The translations under genes and the position numbers were made by a program. Shown in pieces: positions 8,935 through 17,405 of a DNA stretch of 64,000 nucleotides. The notes under the pieces were generated by a model. It saw only the letters and a program-made list of their open reading frames with translations, ran no database searches and was not told the origin of the DNA. Source of the stretch: JAVJSU01 sp040219275 (GTDB taxonomy: Bacteria; Chloroflexota; Anaerolineae; Aggregatilineales; Phototrophicaceae); assembly GCA_040219275.1 (NCBI GenBank), contig JAVJSU010000038.1:62001-126000 (forward strand), given 5' to 3'. Numbering within the stretch: the first letter of the stretch is position 1; each line of letters begins with the position of its first letter.

Positions 8935-9177
8935 TTATTCCCGTCCAAACATCAACAAATAGTCGCAGTGTAAACAGCGATATGCCTCTACTTTTTGCAT
9001 CCGAAAATACCACATAGTCTTTCCTTTGCTCGCCCATCCCAACTCACTGTTTCCTGCGAGATGGACTTTTTCAAAATTCTGCTCATGGCAAATGGGGCAG
9101 ATAAGCTGAATAATTTCATCATTATTACTTGTTGAGTCTGAATCTGCATCGTTACCGAATGGAAAATCAGCCATCAT
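8935..9177 (-). CDS. Small zinc-ribbon protein, unknown
   Basis: The 80-residue product is not recognised. It has an acidic, Asn/Ser-rich N-terminus, then CPICHEQNF (Cys-x2-Cys) and, 38 residues later, RCLHCDYLLMFGR (Cys-x2-Cys). This is the layout of a zinc ribbon. It stands alone on the minus strand between two terminators. Confidence 0.6.
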   Translation of the reverse strand: MMADFPFGNDADSDSTSNNDEIIQLICPICHEQNFEKVHLAGNSELGWASKGKTMWYFRMQKVEAYRCLHCDYLLMFGRE

Positions 9178-9259
9178 TTTCTACCAACCTATATATTAAA
9201 AATTTGACTGTGAAGGTAATCAACGAGTTAATTGAATTTACTATAATGAAATAATAAAT

Positions 9260-9290
9260 AAAGTGCAGGCGGAGCAATCGCCTGCACTTT
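9260..9290 (-). terminator. Rho-independent terminator
   Basis: A perfect 12-bp stem AAAGTGCAGGCG / CGCCTGCACTTT has a 7-base loop. It lies 15 bases past the stop of the minus-strand dehydrogenase gene and is followed on that strand by a T-rich stretch. It could also work on the plus strand (TTTTT). Confidence 0.85.
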
Positions 9291-9305
9291 TTGATTGTAT
9301 CAATC

Positions 9306-10079
9306 CTACTTCGGGGACATTCGAATCGCGCCATCGAGTCTTATTACTTCGCCGTTAAGCATCGGGTTTTCGATGATGGCTTGCGCGAGTTGGGCGTATT
9401 CCGCAGGATCGCCGAGACGTGGCGGGAAAGGCACCTGTTTACCGAGCGAGGCTTTGGCTTCTTCCGGCAAGGCGGCGAGCAAGGGCGTATTGAATAAACC
9501 CGGTGCAATCGTCATAACGCGGATGCCTGATTGCGCGAGATCGCGGGCAATGGGCAGTGTCATGCCGACGATGCCGCCTTTTGACGCTGAATATGCCGCC
9601 TGCCCGATTTGTCCATCATAGGCGGCGACGGACGCGGTGTTGATAATCACGCCGCGTTCGTCATTGTCGTTGGGCGTGTTCTGCGCCATCATACCCGCGG
9701 CGAGACGGATACAATTGAACGTGCCAATCAGGTTAATTTGAATGACCGTTGCGAAGACCTCTAAGGGGTGTGCGCCATGTTTGGGATGATAGGTTCGCAT
9801 CGCCATACCCACTCCGGCACAATTCACCAGCACATTCAATTTGCCGAATCGTTCCATCGCGGTATCGAGTGCGGCTTGCACCTGCTCCGCGTCGGTGACA
9901 TCGGTAGATGTAAACGCCGCATTATGACCGAGTTCGTCGGCGAGTGCCTGCCCGTTTTCTGTATCACGATCTGCGATGACGACTTTCGCGCCACCTGCAA
10001 CCAAACGTCGTACTGTTGCGCCACCCAATCCAGACGCGCCACCCGTAACCAGCGCGACCAATCCACCATTAATATCCAT
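9306..10079 (-). CDS. 3-hydroxyacyl-CoA dehydrogenase type 2-like SDR
   Basis: The 257-residue protein is a short-chain dehydrogenase very like mitochondrial HSD17B10 (type 2 3-hydroxyacyl-CoA dehydrogenase), an NAD-dependent beta-oxidation enzyme. Seen are TGGASGLGGAT near residue 13 (cofactor glycine motif), NCAGVG, the catalytic Ser, and the YSASKGG catalytic Tyr/Lys pair. The C-terminal VPFPPRLGDPAEYA and NPMLNGEVIRLDGAIRM are nearly diagnostic for the HSD10 group. ATG 10079 has AGGAG 8-9 bases upstream; a longer frame to 10160 overlaps the preceding gene. It is the last gene of a DUF58-AAC(3)-SDR run and is followed by a terminator. Confidence 0.92.
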   Translation of the reverse strand: MDINGGLVALVTGGASGLGGATVRRLVAGGAKVVIADRDTENGQALADELGHNAAFTSTDVTDAEQVQAALDTAMERFGKLNVLVNCAGVGMAMRTYHPKHGAHPLEVFATVIQINLIGTFNCIRLAAGMMAQNTPNDNDERGVIINTASVAAYDGQIGQAAYSASKGGIVGMTLPIARDLAQSGIRVMTIAPGLFNTPLLAALPEEAKASLGKQVPFPPRLGDPAEYAQLAQAIIENPMLNGEVIRLDGAIRMSPK

Positions 10080-10122
10080 ATTCGTGTTTCTCCTGTAAAA
10101 AGGTTTCAAATTTTGTAATTTG

Positions 10123-10938
10123 CTACGGATTACGATTCTTTTCGAGCCACTCCACCGCAAAATCGACCAGTGGCTTTTGCTTCATGAAGCGTATCTCCGC
10201 TTTGCCGACCCGTCCACGCGGGATATTGTAAGCGGATTCATAGGCATCGCCAAGTTGAGGGAAATCCGAGTCGTCAACATCTTCCATATCGTAGTCAACC
10301 CATTGGCGCACCCCATCCACCAGCATAACGACGGATTCTTTAATAATACGTTTGGGAATCGTGGTGCGATATTCCGCCAGATGCAGTGATGTATTTTTGC
10401 CGTGATCTACGCCAAGCAGAAACACATAGCCATCCAGTTTGTAGAGCTTGCCAACAGGCGATTCGTCATCCAGAAAACGGGCTAGGGAGATGTGATTTTC
10501 CACAAGATAACGTACATTCGGTCCGATTGCCGCGAATGACGCGCAGGGATGGTTGCCGCGTATGACTCCCGGAAATGTCCGAAATGTTTCTGCGACGTTG
10601 CCCATTTCAAAGGTTGGTGTGAAACGTGAATCATAAGCGGGTAGATGGTCACGGATGATGGGTAGCCAATGTTCTGGCATCTTTGGATTATCCCACGAGG
10701 CGGGATCAGTTGTCTCCGGCGAGAATGTCGGCATCATCAACGTGCCGGAAGGGGTGAGTACGTGCAACAGGGCTTGAATAACCGCCACCGCGCCACCCGC
10801 TACCCAGCCGAGCGCGCTCATGCGGGAATGCACGATTACGGTTTGTCCGGCGGCTAATCCACACTCTGCAAATTGCGCCGCGAGAGACTCAACCGTCAGT
10901 GGGAGGGCGTTAGGATCAATCGTATCCGCTTCAGACAT
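10123..10938 (-). CDS. AAC(3)-family N-acetyltransferase
   Basis: The 271-residue protein belongs to the aminoglycoside 3-N-acetyltransferase (AAC(3)) family, which moves acetyl from acetyl-CoA to an amine. Conserved stretches are VIVHSRMSALGWVAGG near residue 34, GTLMMPTFS near 65 and LLGVDHGKNTSLHLAEYR near 195, including the His and Glu of the active site. Many chromosomal members are not resistance enzymes, so the real substrate may be another amine. It lies between the DUF58 gene (24 bases) and the SDR gene (43 bases) on the same strand, so the three are probably one operon. Confidence 0.88.
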   Translation of the reverse strand: MSEADTIDPNALPLTVESLAAQFAECGLAAGQTVIVHSRMSALGWVAGGAVAVIQALLHVLTPSGTLMMPTFSPETTDPASWDNPKMPEHWLPIIRDHLPAYDSRFTPTFEMGNVAETFRTFPGVIRGNHPCASFAAIGPNVRYLVENHISLARFLDDESPVGKLYKLDGYVFLLGVDHGKNTSLHLAEYRTTIPKRIIKESVVMLVDGVRQWVDYDMEDVDDSDFPQLGDAYESAYNIPRGRVGKAEIRFMKQKPLVDFAVEWLEKNRNP

Positions 10939-10962
10939 TTTTCACCTGACCAAAAGCCGTGC

Positions 10963-11874
10963 CTATTTAACCAATCCCTTGCGGCGCATCTCATACAGCA
11001 CCACTTTTTCCCACGGCATATCGGTGGTCAGGTTCATGTAAGTGACGTTACGCCGATTACATTCTGCGCGGATGTCCGTCAGCCAGTCTTGCACGCGCTG
11101 AATATAAAGATCACGCATCCCGCCATCAATGCTCACTTCCTGCCCGTTGCCCGTTTCCACATCGACGAGGCGTAAATCGCCGATAAGCGGTGGCGTGAGT
11201 TCATCCGGTGACATCACATGCAGGAGCACACATTCATACCCCTTGCCGACGAGCGCGTTCAAGCCATCCACATAGCCATTTGTGGAGAACATATCGCTGA
11301 TGATGAAGCACAACCCCGGACGACCCGAACGCACCGAATAATCCTTGAGCGTCACGTTGAGATCAGTTATGCCACGCGCTTTGAGGGCATGAGCATAGCG
11401 GAGCATCTGTACCGTTTGGTAGCGCCCGCGTGCCGGACCGAAACTCTCCAACCCGTGATCGTTCATCGAAGTCATGATGAGGCGATCATTGCCAGCAAGC
11501 GCGATATAGCCCAATGACGCGAATAAGCGCCGTGCAAACAGGAATTTGTTGGTGTTTTCTTCGCCGTCTAAGCCCCAATCCATACTGGCGGAAGAATCCA
11601 GCAAAATGTGGACGGCTAAATCTTCTTCGTCTTCCAGCAATTTGATATACGGACGTTCCAGACGGGCGTATACATTCCAGTCAAGGCGACGCAGATCATC
11701 ACCGGGGGCGTAATTGCGATAATCGGCGAATTCGATGCTCGTACCGCGATTCTTAGAGCGCCGTTCGCCCTTCATAGAGCCAGCCCGTACACGATTTGAA
11801 ATCAGTGTTAGTCGGTCTAATTTGCGCCGGGTGGTATCTTCAAGTAATAGGGGTTCAGCCATAAAATTGCTCAT
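10963..11874 (-). CDS. DUF58 domain protein
   Basis: The 303-residue protein is a DUF58 family member. It has the core motif FADYRNYAPGDDLRRLDWNVYARL near residue 55 (shown here by its parts DYRNY, GDDLR and DWNVYAR) and a von Willebrand A-like fold start at ILLDSSASMDW. DUF58 proteins usually work with MoxR AAA ATPases in cell-envelope or metal-centre assembly. No MoxR gene is adjacent here; one lies 47 kb away at 58199. ATG 11874 is used; the next Met (11862) is also possible. It is the first gene of a likely three-gene operon. Confidence 0.9.
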   Translation of the reverse strand: MSNFMAEPLLLEDTTRRKLDRLTLISNRVRAGSMKGERRSKNRGTSIEFADYRNYAPGDDLRRLDWNVYARLERPYIKLLEDEEDLAVHILLDSSASMDWGLDGEENTNKFLFARRLFASLGYIALAGNDRLIMTSMNDHGLESFGPARGRYQTVQMLRYAHALKARGITDLNVTLKDYSVRSGRPGLCFIISDMFSTNGYVDGLNALVGKGYECVLLHVMSPDELTPPLIGDLRLVDVETGNGQEVSIDGGMRDLYIQRVQDWLTDIRAECNRRNVTYMNLTTDMPWEKVVLYEMRRKGLVK

Positions 11875-11960
11875 CAATAGGTTTGTAGATTACACGGCAT
11901 TGTACCGTATGCCTTTAACACTTGCTATGGGGGTCGGTTTAGTTGAATGCTGTAAACAAT

Positions 11961-12144
11961 TTGAATTGTGTTTAAGGTGAACATCTGCGAAAAAGAGCTT
12001 TTAGCCGTTAGCTTTTGGCTTTTAGTTTGAAAAGACACCGCTTTTTGCTAAAAGCTAAGAGCCAAAAGCTACGATATTCATGGTCTTTTACCAAAAAACT
12101 ACTGTCAATCACGATGCTTTGCTTATCCAGAACTGACGTTAATA
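11961..12144. repeat. Dispersed hairpin repeat, copy 1
   Basis: This about 184-bp unit starts near GGTGAACATCTGCG and ends near TATCCAGAACTGACGTTAA. It contains facing AGCTTTTAGC...GCTTTTGGC and GCTAAAAGCTAAGAGCC arms that form a long stem. A second copy in the same orientation lies at 56681-56845. This copy carries about 15 extra bases in the left arm. It lies upstream of the DUF2179 gene and occupies most of a 347-base gene-free gap. Confidence 0.8.
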
Positions 12145-12221
12145 AATTAAATTGGTGCATACTCGCTATTTTGTGTACTCTTGTATGAGTCAACCTCCTG
12201 TAGTTAAACAGAAAGCAGATT

Positions 12222-12764
12222 ATGGAAGATTTGTTTCATCCGGCGGCGATGCCTTATGTGGTTTTTTTGCTACGTGTAACAAATAACGCTGTCGGGACAA
12301 TTCGTATCGTGGTGATGCACCGCGAATATAAAGTGTGGGGATTCTTATTAGCCTCATTGGAATCGTTGATGTTTGCCTACACTGCTGGTATTGTGCTCAC
12401 CAACCTCAACAATGTCCCGAATCTCGTCGCCTATGTGCTTGGCTTCTCTGTGGGTGGGTATGTGGGCATGTTTATTGAGCGCCGCTTCTTGAATCTCTAT
12501 AACATTATTGACGTAATCGCCTCTAGCACCGTCGCGCATGATATCGCCACTGCCTTGCGTGAGGATGGACACGGCGTAACAGAAATGTATGGTGAAGGTG
12601 CGCGGGGTGAGGTGCATCAATTGCGGGTGGTCGCCCATCATCGTGAAACCCGCGACGTAATCATGACCGCAAGGCGCATTCAACCGGGGGTGTTTATCAC
12701 CGTTGAAGAATCACGCTTTATCGCCGGTGGCTGGGTGCGGAGTCAACATCAACATCATAAATAG
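12222..12764 (+). CDS. DUF2179/UPF0316 membrane protein
   Basis: The 180-residue protein looks like the UPF0316 (DUF5698-DUF2179) family. It has three hydrophobic segments in the first 95 residues and a conserved GGYVGMFIERRF at about residue 77. A C-terminal cytoplasmic alpha-beta domain of DUF2179 type follows, with VTEMYGEGARGEVHQLRVV and IQPGVFITVEESRF. Function is unknown; DUF2179 domains may bind a small ligand. An in-frame ATG at 12222 follows a purine run. The gene stands alone between the hairpin repeat and a TCAG repeat. Confidence 0.8.
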   Translation: MEDLFHPAAMPYVVFLLRVTNNAVGTIRIVVMHREYKVWGFLLASLESLMFAYTAGIVLTNLNNVPNLVAYVLGFSVGGYVGMFIERRFLNLYNIIDVIASSTVAHDIATALREDGHGVTEMYGEGARGEVHQLRVVAHHRETRDVIMTARRIQPGVFITVEESRFIAGGWVRSQHQHHK

Positions 12765-12765
12765 T

Positions 12766-12808
12766 TGACAGTTATCAGTGAACAGTTTTCAGTTATCAGT
12801 TTTCAGTA
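12766..12808. repeat. CAGTTATCAGT/CAGTTTTCAGT repeat
   Basis: The words GACAGTTATCAGTGAACAG, then TTTTCAGTTATCAG and TTTTCAGTAG, form a tandem low-complexity array just after the DUF2179 stop. They are the reverse complement of the ACTGAAAACTG words at 70-100 and 2578-2612. Confidence 0.55.
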
Positions 12809-12871
12809 GGGATGCGGGAACTGATTCGACTTGAATACATAGTTCCATAGTCTTTAACAAGGAATTAATTG

Positions 12872-13096
12872 ATGGCACTTGTCATATTAGGCGCAACTAA
12901 ATGTTCAATATGTGAAAAGATTATTTATGATGGGGACAAATATCAAAAGTTTGCCCCATTCATTGCTAATAAGGATGATCCTTTACGAATCTTTAGCGAT
13001 GCCGCCTGCCACGATGACTGTTTCTATGACCACCCTTTGGCTAAAGAGGCTATCATTCGATACAAAGAAATCAGGGGTATTGATAAATCACGATAA
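12872..13096 (+). CDS. Small Cys/His-rich protein, unknown
   Basis: The 74-residue product is not recognised. It has GATKCSICEKII (Cys-x2-Cys) near the N-terminus and ACHDDCFYDHP (Cys-His-x2-Cys) 35 residues later, suggesting one structural zinc in a treble-clef or HNH-like small fold. ATG 12872 has AAGGA 8 bases upstream. It is A/T-richer than its neighbours and stands alone, followed by a terminator-like hairpin, which is consistent with a recently acquired small gene. Confidence 0.6.
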   Translation: MALVILGATKCSICEKIIYDGDKYQKFAPFIANKDDPLRIFSDAACHDDCFYDHPLAKEAIIRYKEIRGIDKSR

Positions 13097-13150
13097 AAAC
13101 AAGGTTTGTCGTCAAAAGTTGAAGACTTTCGCCTAGCATTTTGAAAAAGT

Positions 13151-13187
13151 CCAATAAATGGACTCTGAAAACAACCCATTTATTGGG
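13151..13187 (+). terminator. Terminator-like hairpin
   Basis: The stem CCAATAAATGG / CCATTTATTGG is perfect over 11 bp with a 14-base loop and is followed by GTTTTC. It lies about 55 bases after the small Cys/His-rich gene. Confidence 0.6.
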
Positions 13188-13308
13188 TTTTCAAGATTTT
13201 CGTAGCATTCGGTTTTCAACCGGATGAGAAACAAATTCGACAAATAATTAAAATCCTACGATCTCAAAAAGCGAAGCAATTTCTCCGCCTGAAAATTCTG
13301 TAAACTGA

Positions 13309-14079
13309 CTACCGTTCACTGTCAACTTTCTTCTTATACCACGTCAACACGTCGATTTTCTCCACATAATGCAACATGAGCGGCGCACCTTCGAGTAGAA
13401 TGCCGTGTGCTCTGGCGACATTGGTCGTCTCAAGGTCGAGTTCGGCATGTTGCAACTGCCATTGTGCATGATGAATTTCTGCCCGAAACAGATCACTCTT
13501 GCCCATTTGCGCGTATAAGCAATAACGTTCCGTCAGCCACGCATCCAGCGAATCCGGTGTGCTCAAATAAACGGGCGAGGTCGGGCGATACGTGCCAAAA
13601 AACACCCCCGCGCCAGTACGTTTATCCCGCCGGATACTGCCATACGTCACCGTGCCGTCTGCATCCTTGTTGACGGACATCTGCGCCATGAAATACGGCA
13701 GATGAAAGAAATTGCGCGCCCCTTCCACCGCCAATCGGCTGGTCGCATCCAGACTAAAGAACCACACGCCCGGTCTGCCATTGTGGATCACATAGGTTCG
13801 CACGTTGAGTTCGATAAAGCGCGACATCAACGTGGGTGGCAATCCATGCGGACGAATGTGCGACATGTGAAACGGCACGATCCCCACCCATGCCTGCCCA
13901 TCCCACGTATCGAGCGTCAACGCGGGCGGAATCAGCGAACGGAGCATCTCCGGCGCAACTGCCCAATGCGCGAACAGTAGATCGCGCCACGTCTGCGCCA
14001 TCACCCACGGTTGCGTGGAAATGGGATAGGGACGATGGGCGTTTTCAGCGAGAATTTGGGCGGGTGGGGTATTGGGCAT
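13309..14079 (-). CDS. DUF2071 (YqjF-like) protein
   Basis: The 256-residue protein belongs to the DUF2071/YqjF family (related to the acetoacetate decarboxylase fold). It is recognised by the N-terminal WRDLLFAHWAVAPEMLRSLI followed by GQAWVGIVPFHM, the FIELNVRTYV segment and GVWFFSLDATSRLAVEGAR. Function is unknown in bacteria. Length is typical. It is transcribed alone on the minus strand. Confidence 0.88.
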   Translation of the reverse strand: MPNTPPAQILAENAHRPYPISTQPWVMAQTWRDLLFAHWAVAPEMLRSLIPPALTLDTWDGQAWVGIVPFHMSHIRPHGLPPTLMSRFIELNVRTYVIHNGRPGVWFFSLDATSRLAVEGARNFFHLPYFMAQMSVNKDADGTVTYGSIRRDKRTGAGVFFGTYRPTSPVYLSTPDSLDAWLTERYCLYAQMGKSDLFRAEIHHAQWQLQHAELDLETTNVARAHGILLEGAPLMLHYVEKIDVLTWYKKKVDSER

Positions 14080-14223
14080 GGCGCGTTTCCGATGTATGGC
14101 AAAAATAAATTATAACGCGTGTTGATCCACAAAACGCCAACGCGCACGGACACTCTGCCCACACGCGTTGGCTTTTGAAAGGGAATGGTTCCAGTGATTT
14201 ACAAGTTGAACGATGTGTGGGAA

Positions 14224-14631
14224 CTACGCCGCGTCATCGTCTTGAATGAGCGGGCAGGCGAAGATGAAGGTTTCGGTTTCGCCATTCGGGAACACGCTGT
14301 TGATCTGGCATTCTTCGCTGGTCAATGCCCAGAATGTAATGTCCCCATCAGAGGCGACAAGCTGATTTTCTCCGGCGGCAATCGCATCTTGCACCGCGCT
14401 GTTGACCTCATCATAAGACACTTCAAAGGCTTTCAAGCCCACTTCGCTAGAGACATCATAGCGCCACACTTCATAGGTAGCATCGACCTGATAGACGACT
14501 GCCAACGATGACGCATTTTTCTGCCAGCGTCCATCATTAATGCTACTGCTGTCTTCATCGGCGAATACCACGCCTCCTGCGATTGCGAGTAATGACATGA
14601 CCACTGTGATTGCCATTAGAAACTTCTTCAT
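14224..14631 (-). CDS. Small secreted protein, unknown
   Basis: The 135-residue product has a clear signal peptide (MKKFLMAITVVMSLLAIAGG then VVFA, cleavage near residue 24) and a small acidic mature domain. I do not recognise the family. The mature part has two Cys (in EECQIN and FACPLI), possibly forming a disulfide. A GGAG lies about 9 bases upstream of the ATG, and a 12-bp palindrome lies 40 bases upstream of the start. Confidence 0.65.
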   Translation of the reverse strand: MKKFLMAITVVMSLLAIAGGVVFADEDSSSINDGRWQKNASSLAVVYQVDATYEVWRYDVSSEVGLKAFEVSYDEVNSAVQDAIAAGENQLVASDGDITFWALTSEECQINSVFPNGETETFIFACPLIQDDDAA

Positions 14632-15162
14632 GTTGATTCTCTCCTCAGTTAAATATGCGTTTACTGAATTGAGATCGATCTCGACTTGCTCAGACTAGTC
14701 CGGTTTTTGAAGCCTGCTTTTCAACATGCTTCTATAGAATTATTCGCGCTTTTTCGCATTCTGTTACAAAGTCGCGTCAATTCCGCTGTTGATAGCAGTA
14801 TGCCAGATGCGCGTTACAGGGTGGTTTTGAGGGGATTAAGAGGGCGAAATCAGCGGTTGCAACCTCGCAGTAAGTGTAAATTGCTGAGGGTGTAAATTGC
14901 CGCGTCATTGAGATGATTGTTGTCATGGATAGCGTGTAACTCAAAAGTATCTGAGTTCCGGAGAGGTCGGTTATCATTGGGATGAAACTCTCGCATCAGA
15001 ATGTATCTCTCGCATAGCAAAAAAGGTCGTTTCCAGATGCGAATGTGGTTATAGATGCGTTTGACGCAAGACGTTTCTGCCTCTCAGACGTATACTATAA
15101 TGAGTGAGTAACTTATGAACGCTATTTTTAGCCTAATTTATTGAAGAAGGGACAGGGGCATC
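14632..15162. other. 531-base intergenic region
   Basis: No gene is seen. The region holds a perfect palindrome at 14671-14682 and, near the right end, TTGACG at 15061 and TATACT/TATAAT at 15091-15101. Their spacing (24-29 bases) is too long for a standard promoter, so only the -10-like part is plausible for the gene at 15163. Confidence 0.4.
14671..14682. promoter_or_regulatory. 12-bp palindrome, candidate operator
   Basis: GAGATCGATCTC is perfectly palindromic and lies 40 bases upstream of the small secreted protein gene (minus strand). Its position suits a repressor site; no factor can be named. Confidence 0.3.
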
Positions 15163-16383
15163 ATGAGCATCAGTCCACCAGCCCAACAACAAATGGTTCC
15201 GCCGGGTGCGTTTTTATCACCGGAAGCCGCCCAACAAATTGAAGGCTATTCCCGCTTTATGGGGATATTGCGCGATGTACGGGCAGAAGTGCAAAATCTG
15301 CGACGGGTGCTCGTGCGCGTGCAGGAAAATAGCCAGATCGAAGATGCGTCGGTACGCGCTCAGGAAGTGCTTAAAGTCACGGAAAATCGACGTGAACTCT
15401 ACACCTATAACAAAGAGCAAATTGACCAGCGCCTGCGCGAACTCCGTAGCCTGATCCGCGCTAATCCGGTGCTGTATGATCGCTACGGTGATGAAGTCAC
15501 CCATATTGAAAACTTTTGGGAACGCGCCACGCAAGATTGGCCTCCTCCGCTCGATCAAATTATGTTTGATCCGCCACCGGAAGGCGTTGAGCCACCGACT
15601 GCGGAATTGCTCAAAATTATGCAAGCAGATGTCATCATCCGCCGCGCCACAGATACGATTGTGCATCTGGACGGTATTATTTATCATGCCGCCCTGCTGA
15701 CCATCCCCGGCAGGCTAAACCAGCATCTTGAACAATTACGCATCGGGCAAAAGCTGGATTTTGATGCCACCTTTAGCGATGAAGTGGATCGCGCGGATGA
15801 TCGCCGGAAAATTTTAGAGTATCTCAGCGCCCGCCCGATGGTGGTGCGTAACGGCATTATTGATGTCGCAAACGGGGTCGTCTTCCATGCGTCATCCAGC
15901 TATGCTCGCAGACGCTTGAGTTATCTTTACATTGCGCTCGCTATTGTCGTCGGGGCATTACTTGCGCTGATCGTCGCCAACATGCGCGAATGGTTCGGCG
16001 TGAGCAATTGGCCCATCGAAGAAGGACGCACGCTCGAACTCGTTTCCGGTTATGCCTTTGTCATCCTCGGTGGCGTGATCCATCTCGGCGTGGATGGCTT
16101 AAAGCAAGCCCGCGCCGGACAAAATCGTACACTACTGGCGATTGAAGATTGGCTATTGTGGATTCACATTCACGAAGTCGATATTTTGATGGGCGTATTT
16201 TCGCTGTGGGTGGGCTTCTTCGGCTTATTGACGGTCAGTCCGTCTGAGATCAACTGGGAAACGGCGTTCTTCATCGGCTATAGTATTGATAGCTTCATTG
16301 ACCTGTTCCTACAACGCTTCGACAACAACAAAAACGCCGCCGTCGCCGTAATCAATCAGCAGACGACACAACCTAAAGCATAA
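15163..16383 (+). CDS. Membrane protein with coiled-coil N-terminal half, unknown
   Basis: The 406-residue protein is not recognised. Residues about 25-110 are predicted coiled-coil-rich (RDVRAEVQNLRRVLVRVQEN and later helices). A region of about 140 mixed residues follows, then three or four hydrophobic segments at about 260-280, 300-318, 345-365 and 372-385. It lacks a signal peptide, so the first half is probably cytoplasmic. GAAGAAGGG about 10 bases upstream supports the ATG at 15163. It stands alone; function cannot be assigned. Confidence 0.7.
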   Translation: MSISPPAQQQMVPPGAFLSPEAAQQIEGYSRFMGILRDVRAEVQNLRRVLVRVQENSQIEDASVRAQEVLKVTENRRELYTYNKEQIDQRLRELRSLIRANPVLYDRYGDEVTHIENFWERATQDWPPPLDQIMFDPPPEGVEPPTAELLKIMQADVIIRRATDTIVHLDGIIYHAALLTIPGRLNQHLEQLRIGQKLDFDATFSDEVDRADDRRKILEYLSARPMVVRNGIIDVANGVVFHASSSYARRRLSYLYIALAIVVGALLALIVANMREWFGVSNWPIEEGRTLELVSGYAFVILGGVIHLGVDGLKQARAGQNRTLLAIEDWLLWIHIHEVDILMGVFSLWVGFFGLLTVSPSEINWETAFFIGYSIDSFIDLFLQRFDNNKNAAVAVINQQTTQPKA

Positions 16384-16420
16384 AATTCCGTTGCTCAATA
16401 GTGAATATGACGCAGGTATT

Positions 16421-16517
16421 TAGCAAGTCAGTGGGTCAGCGTATCAGTTTGTCAGAAAACATCATCTCTGCCTTTAGATATGTGCTGACCTACTGAAATT
16501 CTGACCTACTGAAAATT
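16421..16517. repeat. TCAG/CTGACCTACTGAAA repeat array
   Basis: The stretch carries GTCAGTGGGTCAGCGTATCA, then GTTTGTCAG, then two copies of CTGACCTACTGAAA about 17 bases apart. It fills the gap between two convergent genes. Confidence 0.55.
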
Positions 16518-16544
16518 GTGTGCTCCTGTTTTCTGATCGTATTT

Positions 16545-17339
16545 TTAGTCGAAAGAAATTTTACGCGCCCGCAATGCCAGAAAGAGTGGAATCTCGGCAT
16601 CTGCCATTTTTTCCGCTTTGGTCAATTTCTTGTTCAACGGGTCTTCCGCCGGAATTTCTTCGATGCGATCCACCAGCATCCCGTACTCCGACAGGGTATT
16701 GACGTATAGGCTCAAGGGACGGTGAAAGCTGATCGTTACGCCGGTATCATGTTGCTTCATGGGGACGGGCAACGGTGTGAGGTAACGATCCACACGGCGA
16801 TATTGCAACTTGCGCCCTTCATCAAAGCCCCACCCGCTCTGTCGCGGCACACGGAAGCACGGATGCGTCATCAAGATAATCATGCGTCCACCCGGTTTAA
16901 GCGCCCACGTCGCCGCCTTGACCACATCTCCGAGCGGGTCCATATCCTGAATACTCAGCAAGAACACCACCGCATCGAACATTTCCGCCTGAATAAAGTA
17001 ATTTTCGTGCAGGCGTGCCGCGTCCGCTGGTAGAAAGCGCCCAATTTTCCCATGATGCTCCCGCGCCATATCGAGCAACTTGTTGCTAACATCCACGCCG
17101 GTATAATCCGCGCCCGCTTTAGAGATATCCGGCGCAAGTACACCCTGTCCCGCGCCAATATCCAGCACACGTTCGCCCTTTTTCGGTTGCAACAATTTGA
17201 TGACCGCAGGCACGGCGATTTTACGATGATGCACACTGCCACCGCTCCCCATCCAACCGTCATACCATGCGGCAACGGCATCCCATCCGGACGGGCTACG
17301 TCTATTTTTTGATGGCACATTGTTCGGGCGTTTACTCAT
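16545..17339 (-). CDS. Class I SAM-dependent methyltransferase
   Basis: The 264-residue protein is a Rossmann-fold methyltransferase. AAWYDGWMGSGG precedes motif I (VLDIGAGQGVLAPDI), the acidic GVDVSNKLLD of motif II, DAVVFLLSIQDM of motif IV and WALKPGGRMIILMTHPCFR of the post-motif. The substrate is unknown. ATG 17339 has AAAAGG 8 bases upstream; the longer frame to 17363 has no better signal. It is followed on the same strand, upstream, by the pyroglutamyl peptidase gene 66 bases away and could share its transcript. Confidence 0.85.
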   Translation of the reverse strand: MSKRPNNVPSKNRRSPSGWDAVAAWYDGWMGSGGSVHHRKIAVPAVIKLLQPKKGERVLDIGAGQGVLAPDISKAGADYTGVDVSNKLLDMAREHHGKIGRFLPADAARLHENYFIQAEMFDAVVFLLSIQDMDPLGDVVKAATWALKPGGRMIILMTHPCFRVPRQSGWGFDEGRKLQYRRVDRYLTPLPVPMKQHDTGVTISFHRPLSLYVNTLSEYGMLVDRIEEIPAEDPLNKKLTKAEKMADAEIPLFLALRARKISFD

Positions 17340-17405
17340 GACTGACCTTTTTCGCTTGTTCAAGTTTAGACGGCAATCATAGCATAACCCATCATGCGTG
17401 AGAAG

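Noticed and set aside
10123..10938. An acquired aminoglycoside resistance gene
   Set aside because: The AAC(3)-fold protein sits in an ordinary chromosomal operon with no mobile-element signs; such family members are usually of unknown native function.
14686..14895. A 69-codon plus-strand frame in the 14.6-15.2 kb gap
   Set aside because: Its product is Arg/Leu-rich and unlike a protein, and there is no ribosome binding site.
15061..15101. TTGACG and TATACT as a promoter for the gene at 15163
   Set aside because: The spacing is 24 bases or more, too long for a sigma-70 promoter.
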